A stretch of DNA of 64,000 nt from PKWO01 sp036384915 (GTDB taxonomy: Bacteria; Pseudomonadota; Gammaproteobacteria; Burkholderiales; Burkholderiaceae_D): the NCBI GenBank assembly GCA_036384915.1, contig DASVLJ010000026.1, positions 1-64,000 on the forward strand, in the 5' to 3' direction. Shown here piece by piece: positions 35,676-44,224 of this stretch. Positions within the stretch are counted from its first letter, which is position 1. Every line of letters starts with the position of its first letter. The notes below the pieces were generated by a model. That model was not told the origin of the DNA. It did not search any database and was given only the letters and a program-made list of their open reading frames with translations. Both the position numbers and the translations under genes were made by a program.

Positions 35676-36704
35676 TTACCCGCCTTGCTCAAGCCAACGC
35701 CGCACCTTGGCAAGGCGCTCCGACTGCCCGCCGGCCAAAGGCTCAAACGCCACCCCCATCGAGCGCAAGCGCTCCTGGTACCAGGCATACTGGGCATGGC
35801 GAAATGCCTCGTCGCGCCGCGAGCCATCCTGCACCATGGGGAAGTCGGGTTCGCAAAGATAGACCTTGTCATAGCGCGTATACGCGAGCGCTTCCAGTTC
35901 CGGGTCCGCGCGGCCGAACTGGTCGAGGCAATACAGCAGCGTGGTCAGCGGCGTCGTGTCGCAAAACACGAAGCGCTTGGCCACGCGGCAGGCAGCGGCT
36001 TCCTGCTCCAGTTGGGTGTGCGCAATGTGCAGGTAATCGTCGAAAGTCAATGCGCCGCGCTTCTCGATCCATAGCGTGCGTCCGTACTCCGGTACCCAGG
36101 GTGTGCCGTACTCCTGCGCCAGGGCGCTGCAGATCGTGGTTTTGCCGCTCGATTCGCCGCCGAGGAAGGTGATGCGCGAGACGAAGTCCGCATAGACAGC
36201 GGGCGAGAGAAAATGACGCAGGCCATGGACGTCGGCGCGGATTTGCGTGCCGGAGACGGGCACGGCCTGCCTTGCCCGATCCACCATCACGTGCGCGACC
36301 GGGCGGGAAAAATGCTGCGACAGGGCCGCGGCAAAGCCGTCGCCATAGTCTTCGCTGGTGAACACGGCATCGACCGCCGTGCCCAGCACCTCACTGCACA
36401 GCGATGCGGTGAAGTGGCGCTGCGCGGCATCGTCCGCGTCGTTGGGCGGCATGGGCGGCACGCGCCGGCCGGCACGCTGCCAGCCGGCGACCAGCGCCGG
36501 CGTCACGACCAGGCTGTGCGCTTGCGGCGCAATCTCGTGCAGCCAACGCGCGCGGCGCTCCGGTTCGCAGCCGGGGAATTCGGGGTTGGAATAACTGATG
36601 ACGTAGAGTTCGCCGCACCGGCTTGCCGCCGCTTTCAGCAACGCCTCATGCCCCTTGTTCAAAGGGGCAAACTTGCCGACCACCAGGCCGCGTGCAAACT
36701 TCAT
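35676..36704 (-). CDS. nadR: NadR-type bifunctional NMN adenylyltransferase / ribosylnicotinamide kinase
   Basis: The product is 342 residues from the ATG at 36704 (M-K-F-A-R-G-L-V-V-G-K-F-A-P-L-N-K-G-H). The N-terminal nucleotidyltransferase motif is followed near 170 by the kinase P-loop G-G-E-S-S-G-K-T-T. It has no N-terminal DNA-binding domain, so it is probably a salvage enzyme and not a repressor. It overlaps pnuC by 4 bp, supporting coupled uptake and phosphorylation of nicotinamide riboside. Confidence 0.9.
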   Translation of the reverse strand: MKFARGLVVGKFAPLNKGHEALLKAAASRCGELYVISYSNPEFPGCEPERRARWLHEIAPQAHSLVVTPALVAGWQRAGRRVPPMPPNDADDAAQRHFTASLCSEVLGTAVDAVFTSEDYGDGFAAALSQHFSRPVAHVMVDRARQAVPVSGTQIRADVHGLRHFLSPAVYADFVSRITFLGGESSGKTTICSALAQEYGTPWVPEYGRTLWIEKRGALTFDDYLHIAHTQLEQEAAACRVAKRFVFCDTTPLTTLLYCLDQFGRADPELEALAYTRYDKVYLCEPDFPMVQDGSRRDEAFRHAQYAWYQERLRSMGVAFEPLAGGQSERLAKVRRWLEQGG

Positions 36705-37255
36705 GCGGCAAGCTCGCGGCGCCATCGGTGGAGCCCGTACCAGGTGTTGAACCAGAAGAACAGATAGAGCGCAGCCGTCACATATAGCCCGCGCACGGCG
36801 TACAGCGGCGCCGCCACCGAATTGACCACGAGCCAGGCATGCCAGTTCTCGATGCGCCGCCCCATCATCAAGAGTTGGCCGAGCACGGAAAACGCGAGCA
36901 CGATGGAATCGAAGAAGGGTGCGAAAGCCCGGGTATAGTGTTGCAGCAGCAAACCGTACCCCAATGCCGCCAGCGCTGCGGCCACGGTGCAGGCGACGAG
37001 CTGTGGCAAGCCGGTACGACGCACCGGCAACGTGCCGCCGCGGCCATGCAGCCAATGCCACCAGCCGACCAGGCTGCTGACGATGAAGAAGGCTTGCAGC
37101 GTCACGTCGGCATAGAGCTGGGTTTCATAGAACACCCAGGCGAACAGCGCGCAGCTGACGATGCCGGTCCACCAGGTATGCACGCTGTTGCGCGCAGCCA
37201 GAACGATGGCGATGACGTTGCCTGCGTTGGCGCCGATTTCGATTGCCGATACCAT
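36701..37255 (-). CDS. pnuC: Nicotinamide riboside/mononucleotide transporter PnuC
   Basis: The 184-residue inner-membrane protein has about seven hydrophobic segments and the family pattern N-x-W-x-x-W near the end (F-N-T-W-Y-G-L-H-R-W) and W-W-x-W-L (V-G-W-W-H-W-L-H). It imports nicotinamide riboside by facilitated diffusion, trapped by the kinase encoded immediately downstream. Transcription is likely from the TATAAT box at 37313-37318. Confidence 0.93.
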   Translation of the reverse strand: MVSAIEIGANAGNVIAIVLAARNSVHTWWTGIVSCALFAWVFYETQLYADVTLQAFFIVSSLVGWWHWLHGRGGTLPVRRTGLPQLVACTVAAALAALGYGLLLQHYTRAFAPFFDSIVLAFSVLGQLLMMGRRIENWHAWLVVNSVAAPLYAVRGLYVTAALYLFFWFNTWYGLHRWRRELAA

Positions 37256-37275
37256 GTCCCTGCCGTCCGGAAGCG

Positions 37276-37318
37276 TGTGAAATGCGCATGTGAAATATGC
37301 GAAAGGTGCGCCATTATA
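37276..37318 (-). promoter_or_regulatory. pnuC-nadR promoter with tandem TGTGAAAT(AT)GCG repeat
   Basis: On the plus strand, TGTGAAATGCG (37276-37286) and TGTGAAATATGCG (37289-37301) are direct repeats 13 bp apart, just downstream of a minus-strand TATAAT (37313-37318). Their position in the leader is what one expects of a repressor operator. The regulator is unknown. Confidence 0.4.
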
Positions 37319-37348
37319 CTAACCGGGGTCCCCGGACGGGAGCGGGAA

Positions 37349-38269
37349 TCAGACGCTCACGGCATGCTGCACCTCGGCCAGCTTCAGTTCCGGCGCGAAG
37401 CGCAGGATGAAGTCGTAGGCATAGGAACGCAGGTAAGCTCCGCGCCGCACCGCCAGGCGCGTGACGTTGGGCGCAAAAAGATGCGTGGCATCGATCGCGC
37501 GCAAGCCCTTCTCCTTGCCGTCCTCGGCCGCCATGGAGGCCACGATGCCCACGCCCAGGCCAAGCGCGACGTATTTCTGGATCACGTCAGAATCCATGGC
37601 CGTCAGCACGATGTCGGTGTCGAGTTCGGCCTGCCTGAAGGCCTCGTCGATATGGCTGCGGCCGGTGAAGCCGCGGTCGTAGGTGATCAACGGGTAAGCC
37701 GATAGTTGCGCCAGATCGATCCGATCGAAAGCCAGTAGCGGATGCCCGTCGGGCACCACCACGACGTGGTTCCAGGTATAGCAGGGGAAGGATACGAGAT
37801 CGTCGAACTGGCTCAAACCCTCGGTGGCGATACCGATGTCGGCCTTGCCCGACAAGACCCATTCGGCGATGTGCTCGGGCGCACTCTGCTGCAGCGCCAC
37901 CCGCACCTCAGGGAAGGCATTGCGGAAGGTCTGCACCACTTGCGGCAAGACATAACGCGCTTGCGTATGCGTGGTGGCCACCGTCAAGGTGCCCTTGGTT
38001 TCGCCGGAAAACTCGCGGCTGGCCTGGCGCAGGTTTTCCGCTTCGAGCAGCAGGCGGTCGATGATGGGCAGGATGCCCTTGCCCGGATCGGTCAGGCCGG
38101 TCAGGCGCTTGCCGTTGCGTTCGAAGATTTCCACGCCGAGCTCGTCCTCGAGTTCGCGGATCTGGCGGCTCACGCCAGGCTGGGATGTGAACAGCACGTT
38201 GGCCACTTCAGTCAGGTTGTAGCCGCGCCGCGCGGTTTCGCGGATGGAGCGTAGTTGTTGAAAATTCAT
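37349..38269 (-). CDS. cysB: CysB-type LysR transcriptional regulator
   Basis: The 306-residue regulator has an N-terminal winged HTH (M-N-F-Q-Q-L-R-S-I-R-E-T-A; S-Q-P-G-V-S-R-Q-I-R-E-L-E, about 29-41) and a periplasmic-binding-protein-like effector domain containing T-T-H-T-Q-A-R-Y-V-L-P, the CysB/Cbl signature. It controls sulfur assimilation in response to N-acetylserine. The AT-rich 173 bp upstream (38270-38442) should hold its promoter. Confidence 0.95.
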   Translation of the reverse strand: MNFQQLRSIRETARRGYNLTEVANVLFTSQPGVSRQIRELEDELGVEIFERNGKRLTGLTDPGKGILPIIDRLLLEAENLRQASREFSGETKGTLTVATTHTQARYVLPQVVQTFRNAFPEVRVALQQSAPEHIAEWVLSGKADIGIATEGLSQFDDLVSFPCYTWNHVVVVPDGHPLLAFDRIDLAQLSAYPLITYDRGFTGRSHIDEAFRQAELDTDIVLTAMDSDVIQKYVALGLGVGIVASMAAEDGKEKGLRAIDATHLFAPNVTRLAVRRGAYLRSYAYDFILRFAPELKLAEVQHAVSV

Positions 38270-38442
38270 TGGTGCGCCTCGATCCCTTATTACCTATTCA
38301 GATATCAGGAACGAATAATTGCACCGGTTTGTTATAAACAAAACGAATTTTTTGGCATGCCCTTAGATGGATTCCGAATAATGTCTATGATTTTGCAGCT
38401 TGCGCCGGGCATCGCCAGCCGTACAAGTTGCCCGGCGCCCAC

Positions 38443-38994
38443 CTACCGTTCGAGGCCGGCCAACGAAGTCAGCATGGCCAAGCCCTCCGGCCAATCTCCC
38501 AAGCCGGTCTCGGCATTGATATGCCCCACGGCGCCCAGGCACCGGTATTGCGCGCCCCATTGCCCCGCCCAGTAGGCAGCACGATCCTCGGCCATCCAGG
38601 GATCGGTGGTACTGCCCAGCACGATGGCGGGAAAGGCAAGCTTGCGCCCGTGCAGGATATCGGTGAGACCGAACTTGTCGGGATCGGCCGGCGCCACCAT
38701 CAAGGCGGCCGCGATATGGGGCGCGCCGCGCGCCGCGGCATGCACCGTGGTCAGGCAGCCGAAGCTGTGCGCGGCAATCAGCACCGGCTTGTCCGATGCG
38801 TGCAAGGCTTGTTCAAGCTTGCCCGCCCAGCGCGGCAGGTCGGGCGTATCCCAATCGTCCTGCACCACGCGCTCGAACCAGGGGTGCTGCGCTTCCCAGC
38901 GGGATTGCCAGTGATCGGCACCGCTGCCGTAGAGGCCGGGCAAAGTCAAAACGCGGAATTGTGTCGAGTCAGGCAAGCGCGGTCCTTGATGCAC
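38443..38994 (-). CDS. RBBP9/YdeN-family alpha/beta hydrolase
   Basis: The 183-residue serine hydrolase has L-P-G-L-Y-G-S-G-A-D-H-W-Q near the start, nucleophile motif A-H-S-F-G-C near 74-79, an acid in S-T-T-D-P-W and a final G-H-I-N-A-E-T-G histidine. This agrees with PF06821. The substrate is unknown. It starts 6 bp after dgkA ends, so it is probably the last gene of the lut-dgkA transcript. Confidence 0.88.
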   Translation of the reverse strand: MHQGPRLPDSTQFRVLTLPGLYGSGADHWQSRWEAQHPWFERVVQDDWDTPDLPRWAGKLEQALHASDKPVLIAAHSFGCLTTVHAAARGAPHIAAALMVAPADPDKFGLTDILHGRKLAFPAIVLGSTTDPWMAEDRAAYWAGQWGAQYRCLGAVGHINAETGLGDWPEGLAMLTSLAGLER

Positions 38995-39000
38995 AGCGGC

Positions 39001-39423
39001 TCAATGCATGAAGCGCGGGATCAGGATCACAGCCCAGGTCACCAGCGCCAGCGTAATCGACAGCAATACCGCCGCGCTGCCGAAGTCCTTGGCATTCTTG
39101 GACAAGGGGTTGCGCTCGAGCGAGACGCGGTCCACCACCGCTTCGACCGCGGAGTTGATCAGCTCGACGATCAGCACCTCGACGAACACGCCGATCAGGA
39201 TCAGCTTCTCGAACGGCGTCACCGGCAGGCATAGCGCGATCACCGCGGCGACGATGACGAGGATCAATTCCTGGCGGAAGGCATGTTCGATGCGCCAGGC
39301 TTCGCGCAAGCCTTCCACGGAATAGAAGAAGGCCGACATGATGCGCTTCAAGCCGCTCTTGCTCTTGAATTCGGAAACGGGCATGACCTCGGTTTCGATT
39401 GCGGGGTCTTCAATGCTACTCAT
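39001..39423 (-). CDS. dgkA: Diacylglycerol kinase (prokaryotic)
   Basis: The 140-residue protein has three transmembrane segments and the DgkA core L-I-V-E-L-I-N-S-A-V-E-A-V-V-D-R (about 76-91) plus K-N-A-K-D-F-G-S-A-A-V. It phosphorylates diacylglycerol to phosphatidate in the inner membrane, recycling lipid from envelope glycan synthesis. It has about 20 extra N-terminal residues compared with E. coli. It is separated from lutB by 6 bp. Confidence 0.95.
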   Translation of the reverse strand: MSSIEDPAIETEVMPVSEFKSKSGLKRIMSAFFYSVEGLREAWRIEHAFRQELILVIVAAVIALCLPVTPFEKLILIGVFVEVLIVELINSAVEAVVDRVSLERNPLSKNAKDFGSAAVLLSITLALVTWAVILIPRFMH

Positions 39424-39429
39424 AATTAC

Positions 39430-40848
39430 TCATAACGATTTTGACTTTCGTTGTCGGTAAAGTTCGCGGAAGGTCTTGCCCGACGGCGCGGGCATATCGC
39501 GCGTATCGCTCCATCCGCTCGCAAAGGGCAGGCGCGCAATCAAGCGTTTGCTGCCGCCCATCCATTTCATCACGCGCGCCGCCACCGCAGTCGCCGCGCC
39601 ATACAGCGCAGGCCTTTGCGCGGCGAAGCGCCACAGCGCCAGGCCGAAGTACTCCATGCCAGGCCGCATTCTCGCCGCAAACTGCTTTTCGCGCAATTTG
39701 CGCAACAGGTCGGGCAGCGGGATTTTAACAGGGCAAACCACGTGGCACTCGCCGCACAGCGTGGAAGCTTGCGGCAGGTCGAGCGCGTTTTCCACGCCGA
39801 CATAGGACGGGGTCAGCACGCTGCCCATCGGGCCGGGGTAAACCCAGCCATAGGCATGGCCGCCTATCTTCTGGTACACCGGGCAATGGTTCATGCAGGC
39901 GCCGCAGCGTATGCAGCGCAGCATGTCCTGGAATTCGCCGCCGATCAAGCCGGTGCGGCCGGCGTCGACCAGCACCACGTACATATGCTCCGGGCCGTCA
40001 CGTTCGCCCTGGGCACAGGGCCCGGTCAGCAGAGAAAAGTAATTCGAGATCGATTGCCCCGTGGCAGAGCGCGGCAACAGGCGCATCACGGTCGCCAGGT
40101 CCTCCAGCGTGGGCAAGACCTTTTCGATGCCCGTCACGGCCACGTGCACCTTGGGCGGCATGATGGTGCACATGCCTTCGTTGCCCTCGTTGGTAACCAG
40201 CGCCACGGAACCCGTTTCGGCGATCAGGAAATTGCCGCCCGTGACACCCATGTCGGCCGTGAGAAAGTGCGAGCGCAGCACCTGCCGCGCCTCATGCGCC
40301 ATCTCGGCGATGTCGGTCAAAGGCGGACGATGATGCACACGCGCAAACAACTCGGCCACCTGCTCCTTGTCCTTGTGCACCACGGGCGCGATGATGTGCG
40401 AAGGCGGTTCGTTGTCATTGATCTGTAATATGTATTCGCCGAGATCGGTCTCAATCGATTGCACGCCGGCCTCTTCCAGCGCATGGTTCAGATTCATTTC
40501 TTCCGACACCATGGACTTGGTCTTGATAACCTTTTTGACTTCGTGCTTCCGGGCGATCCCGACCACCAGCTGCGCCGCATCCTCCGCCGTTTCGGCATAC
40601 AGCACGGTCACGCCGCGCCGAGCCGCTTCGCGCTCGTAGGTCTCGAGCCAGACATCGAGATTCTCGATGGCGCGCATGCGCCGCTCGACGGCCGCATCGC
40701 GCGTGCCTTCGAAGTCGTCGAGCTCGGTGATGGCATTGGCACGGCCGGTGACGAACTTGGTGGCGAGCTTCTTTAAGTTTTGCTGCAGCCTGACGTCGGC
40801 CAGCTTTTCGCCGGCGCGCGCCTTGAAGTGCATGGACTGGATCTGCAT
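39430..40848 (-). CDS. lutB: LutB-type iron-sulfur protein of lactate oxidation
   Basis: The 472-residue protein starts at the ATG at 40848 (GGAG box 9 bp upstream); the longer frame is rejected. A LUD domain (about 60-300; I-K-T-K-S-M-V-S-E-E) precedes a ferredoxin-type region with C-I-R-C-G-A-C-M-N-H-C-P and C-G-E-C-H-V-V-C-P-V. In LutABC complexes it passes electrons from L-lactate. LutA lies 13 bp upstream; LutC is not in the window. Confidence 0.94.
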   Translation of the reverse strand: MQIQSMHFKARAGEKLADVRLQQNLKKLATKFVTGRANAITELDDFEGTRDAAVERRMRAIENLDVWLETYEREAARRGVTVLYAETAEDAAQLVVGIARKHEVKKVIKTKSMVSEEMNLNHALEEAGVQSIETDLGEYILQINDNEPPSHIIAPVVHKDKEQVAELFARVHHRPPLTDIAEMAHEARQVLRSHFLTADMGVTGGNFLIAETGSVALVTNEGNEGMCTIMPPKVHVAVTGIEKVLPTLEDLATVMRLLPRSATGQSISNYFSLLTGPCAQGERDGPEHMYVVLVDAGRTGLIGGEFQDMLRCIRCGACMNHCPVYQKIGGHAYGWVYPGPMGSVLTPSYVGVENALDLPQASTLCGECHVVCPVKIPLPDLLRKLREKQFAARMRPGMEYFGLALWRFAAQRPALYGAATAVAARVMKWMGGSKRLIARLPFASGWSDTRDMPAPSGKTFRELYRQRKSKSL

Positions 40849-40861
40849 CAAGTCGTCTCCA

Positions 40862-41599
40862 TCACGCGTCTCCCGCCAGCACTTGGGCCACGTGCAGCAC
40901 GCGCGTATGCACGTCGCCTTCGCGGCGCAGCCGGCCTTCGATATTGAGCATGCAGCCGAGATCGCCCAGCACCACGGCATCGGCCCCGCTGGCGCGGATG
41001 TTGGCGCATTTCTCGTCGACGATGGCGCTTGAGACCTCGCCATACTTGAGAGAGAACGTACCGCCGAAACCGCAGCAATTGCGGCAATCCTTCATCTCGC
41101 GCAATTGCAGGCCCGGCACGTGGGCCAGCAATTCGCGCGGCTGGGCCTGCACGCCTAGTTCGCGCAAGCCGCAACAGGAATCGTGATAAGTCACGCGGCC
41201 TTTGAAGCCGCTCTCGCCGATAATGGAAGCGGCGTCGAGTTTCAGCACGCCATGCAGGAATTCGGTCAGTTCGAAAATGCGCGGCTTGATCAATTCATAG
41301 CGCGCCATCAGCAAGGCATCGCCGGCGAACAGGTCGGCGTAGTGCACGCGCACCATGCCGCCGCATGAACCCGAGGGGATCACGATGTAATCGAAGTCTT
41401 CGAATTCATGAAGGAACTTGACAGCCAGTGCCAGGGCGGTTTCGCGGTCGCCCGAATTGTAGGCCGGTTGCGAACAGCAGGTCTGCTGTTCCGGCACGAC
41501 CACTTCGCATCCTGCGGATTCGAGCAGTTTCAGCGCCGAGAAGCCGATCTCGGGCCGCATGGTATCAATCAGGCAGGTATAGAACAGGCCTACGCGCAT
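40862..41599 (-). CDS. lutA: LutA-type (Fe-S)-binding protein
   Basis: The 245-residue protein has two CCG domains: Q-T-C-C-S-Q-P near 40 with G-S-C-G-G-M, and D-S-C-C-G-L-R with R-N-C-C-G-F-G-G. These ligate unusual Fe-S clusters as in GlpC/HdrB. The ATG at 41599 has a GGAA box. It forms an operon with lutB and acts in L-lactate or glycolate-type oxidation. Confidence 0.94.
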   Translation of the reverse strand: MRVGLFYTCLIDTMRPEIGFSALKLLESAGCEVVVPEQQTCCSQPAYNSGDRETALALAVKFLHEFEDFDYIVIPSGSCGGMVRVHYADLFAGDALLMARYELIKPRIFELTEFLHGVLKLDAASIIGESGFKGRVTYHDSCCGLRELGVQAQPRELLAHVPGLQLREMKDCRNCCGFGGTFSLKYGEVSSAIVDEKCANIRASGADAVVLGDLGCMLNIEGRLRREGDVHTRVLHVAQVLAGDA

Positions 41600-41663
41600 A
41601 CGGTTCCTTATGCAAAATACCCTGCAATCATACCGGCACTGACGCCATTGCGCCAAGCAAGGT

Positions 41664-42935
41664 TTATAGCGAGAGGAATATCCCGGCGATGGCGGCGCTC
41701 ATCAAATTGGACAAGGTGGCTGCCCCCAGGGCACGCATGCCATAGCGCGCCACTTCGGAACGGCGCTCGGGCGCCACGGCGGAAAAGCCTCCGGTCAAGA
41801 CCGCAATCGACGCCAGGTTGGCGAAGCCGCATAGCGCGAACGAGACGATGGCGATAGTGCGACCGTCGAGCACCGTCAGCCCCGCCGCCTGCACCGTAGC
41901 GGCGTCGTGCAGATAGGGGGCCAGGCCGCCATAGGCCACGAACTCGTTCAAGATCAGCTTCTGGCCGATGAAATTGCCCGCCAGGGACGCATCGCCCCAG
42001 GGCACGCCTATCATGTAAGCCAGCGGCGCGAAGGCATGGCCCAGCATGGTCTCCAATGTCACGCCGTGGTAACCGAACCAGCCGGCAATGCCGCCCACCA
42101 AGCCGTTGAGCAGCGCGATCAAACCGATGAAGGCGATCAGCATGGCGCCGACGTTGACGGCGATCTTCAAGCCCACCGCCGCGCCGGAGGCTGCCGCCTC
42201 GATCACATTGGCCGAGCGTTTTTCATCGAAACCCGCGCCGGCTACCTGCACCCGGCTCGCTTCCGTGCTGGGGCAAATGATCTTGGCAAACAGCAGTCCG
42301 CCCGGCACGGCCATGAAGGATGCCGCGATCAGGTATTCCATCCTCACGCCCAGGCCCGCATAGCCGGCCAGCACCGAACCGGCAACGGAAGACATGCCGC
42401 TGGCCATGACGGCGAAGATTTCGGGCCCGCGCATGTCCTTGATGAAGGGCTTGACGGCGGCCGGCATTTCGCTCTGACCGAGAAAGATCGTGGTCACGGC
42501 GGAAAACGATTCGATCCCGGAGACGCCCAGCAGCTTGTGGAATACGGTGCCCAGCACGGTAACGATCCAGCGCATGATCCCAAGGTAGTACAGTACCGAG
42601 ATCAAGGCTGTCATGAAGATGATCATGGGCAGCACGCGCACGGCGAACACAAAGCCGCCGCTGCCGAACAACTGGAACATCTTGCCGTCGACCAGTCCGC
42701 CGAACATGAAGGCGATGCCATGGTTGCCGTAATCGAGCACCTGGTTGACCGTCTGCGCAATCCCGGCCAAGGCCTGCTTGCCGGCAGGAATGAACAAGAT
42801 CATGGCGCCGATGGCGATCTGCGCCGCCAGTGCACTCGCAACGATGCGCAGCTTGATCGCACTGCGGTTGTCGGAAATGGCAAACGCGGCCAGCAAAAGG
42901 ATGGCCATGCCAAGCAGGCTGCGGGCGATTTCCAT
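41664..42935 (-). CDS. nupC: Concentrative nucleoside transporter (NupC/CNT family)
   Basis: The 423-residue inner-membrane protein has about ten hydrophobic segments and CNT motifs: F-L-G-Q-S-E-M-P-A-A-V-K, A-S-G-M-S-S-V-A-G-S-V-L-A-G-Y and N-E-F-V-A-Y. It imports nucleosides coupled to protons or sodium. It lies 64 bp upstream of lutA on the same strand, so read-through is possible. It is divergent from the IclR gene, which may control it. Confidence 0.94.
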   Translation of the reverse strand: MEIARSLLGMAILLLAAFAISDNRSAIKLRIVASALAAQIAIGAMILFIPAGKQALAGIAQTVNQVLDYGNHGIAFMFGGLVDGKMFQLFGSGGFVFAVRVLPMIIFMTALISVLYYLGIMRWIVTVLGTVFHKLLGVSGIESFSAVTTIFLGQSEMPAAVKPFIKDMRGPEIFAVMASGMSSVAGSVLAGYAGLGVRMEYLIAASFMAVPGGLLFAKIICPSTEASRVQVAGAGFDEKRSANVIEAAASGAAVGLKIAVNVGAMLIAFIGLIALLNGLVGGIAGWFGYHGVTLETMLGHAFAPLAYMIGVPWGDASLAGNFIGQKLILNEFVAYGGLAPYLHDAATVQAAGLTVLDGRTIAIVSFALCGFANLASIAVLTGGFSAVAPERRSEVARYGMRALGAATLSNLMSAAIAGIFLSL

Positions 42936-43103
42936 GGTGAGTGCACGCTTCCATCAATAAGAGATGCCGGATTCTACATTGCCTGCAAGCCAACACAACG
43001 ATTTTCCATTCGAGCACCATTTCGAAAAACCACATCCATCTTTTTCATTTTTTCACATTGTGGTATAACATCAGTCAAGATATTGCATCGCACCAACCAC
43101 GAT

Positions 43104-43904
43104 ATGAAAAACGCCGAAACCAAAGTCGCCGAAAGCGACAACGACAAGACATCGATCCAGGTCATCGAGCGCATGGTGTCGCTGCTCGATGCCTTGGCGC
43201 TGCAGCCGGAGCCGTCCAGCCTGAAGGATTTGTCCAGCCAGACGGGCCTGCACCCGTCGACTGCGCACCGCATCTTGAACGACCTGGTATTGAAGCGCTT
43301 CGTCGACCGCGCCGAGCCCGGCACCTATCGTTTGGGCATGCGTTTGCTGGAACTGGGCAACATCGTCAAGAGCCGCCTGAACGTGCGCGAAGCCGCGCTC
43401 GATTTCATGCGCGCGCTGCACCGCAAGACGGCGCAGACCATCAACCTCTCGGTGCGCCAGAGCGACGAGATCGTCTACATCGACCGCGCCTTCTCCGAAC
43501 GTTCCGGCATGCAGGTGGTGCGCGCCATCGGCGGCCGCGCGCCGCTGCACCTGACCTCGACCGGCAAGCTGTTCCTCTCGGTGGACGACCCCAAGGCCGT
43601 GCGTTCCTACGCCACCCGCACAGGGCTGGCCGGCCACAACAAGAATTCGATCACGGACCTGCAGCGCCTGGAGCGCGAATTGAGCCTGGTGCGCGCGCGC
43701 GGCTATGCGCGCGACAATGAGGAACTGGAACTCGGCGTGCGCTGCATGGCCGCCGGCATCCATGACGACAGCGGCAAGCTGATAGCCGGACTCTCGATCT
43801 CGGCGCCGGCGGATCGTCTGCAAGAGGATTGGCTGGAGGATTTGATTTCGACGGCAAACCAGATTTCGGAAGTGCTGGGGTATTCGCCGACTGATCGGCA
43901 ATAA
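43104..43904 (+). CDS. IclR-family transcriptional regulator
   Basis: The 266-residue regulator has an N-terminal winged HTH (S-L-K-D-L-S-S-Q-T-G-L-H-P-S-T-A-H-R-I-L, about 37-56) and the IclR effector domain (I-G-G-R-A-P-L-H-L-T-S-T-G-K; D-N-E-E-L-E-L-G-V-R-C-M-A). The start at 43104 is chosen because the longer upstream frame is antisense to nupC. The divergent arrangement with nupC-lutAB, 168 bp apart, suggests control of nucleoside and/or lactate genes. Confidence 0.93.
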   Translation: MKNAETKVAESDNDKTSIQVIERMVSLLDALALQPEPSSLKDLSSQTGLHPSTAHRILNDLVLKRFVDRAEPGTYRLGMRLLELGNIVKSRLNVREAALDFMRALHRKTAQTINLSVRQSDEIVYIDRAFSERSGMQVVRAIGGRAPLHLTSTGKLFLSVDDPKAVRSYATRTGLAGHNKNSITDLQRLERELSLVRARGYARDNEELELGVRCMAAGIHDDSGKLIAGLSISAPADRLQEDWLEDLISTANQISEVLGYSPTDRQ

Positions 43905-43929
43905 AACATATTGCCCGGAACCAAAGAAC

Positions 43930-44220
43930 ATGAACGCCCGCGATCTTGAGTCCGCACTGCTAGGCCGATGTGCTGCCGTCGGCAAGGACGCGGCGCAAGC
44001 TGCCCAGGACCAGCGCGAAGCCAATGTCTTCCGCCTGGCCGCGATGGTTATTCAGTCGCGACTGCCGGACGAATCAAAAAATCTGATGCGTGCAAGCGAG
44101 CGATATTTCGCAATCCACCCTGAGCAAATACTGGATCCCGCCGAAGTTGTCAGGAGCGGCTGGATCATCAGCCTGCCCCGCCTGCGAGACATGCTGAGCC
44201 GGCAACTCAACTGGCATTGA
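43930..44220 (+). CDS. Small protein paired with nucleotidyltransferase, candidate antitoxin
   Basis: This 96-residue unrecognised protein is mostly helical in composition (L-E-S-A-L-L, A-A-Q-A-A-Q-D-Q-R-E-A-N-V-F-R-L-A-A-M-V-I), with a basic C-terminal stretch (R-L-R-D-M-L-S-R-Q-L-N-W-H). It ends 4 bp before the nucleotidyltransferase-like gene, which lacks a clear ribosome-binding site and so looks translationally coupled. The order small gene then enzyme fits a toxin-antitoxin pair, but no direct homology is claimed. Confidence 0.6.
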   Translation: MNARDLESALLGRCAAVGKDAAQAAQDQREANVFRLAAMVIQSRLPDESKNLMRASERYFAIHPEQILDPAEVVRSGWIISLPRLRDMLSRQLNWH

Positions 44221-44224
44221 CGAC

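Noticed and set aside
37323..37335. CCGGGG-T-CCCCGG palindrome taken as a cysB terminator
   Set aside because: The stem is short and lacks a T tract; it borders the pnuC promoter instead.
41907..43103. Upstream part of the long plus-strand IclR frame
   Set aside because: Antisense to nupC; the IclR family start is at 43104.
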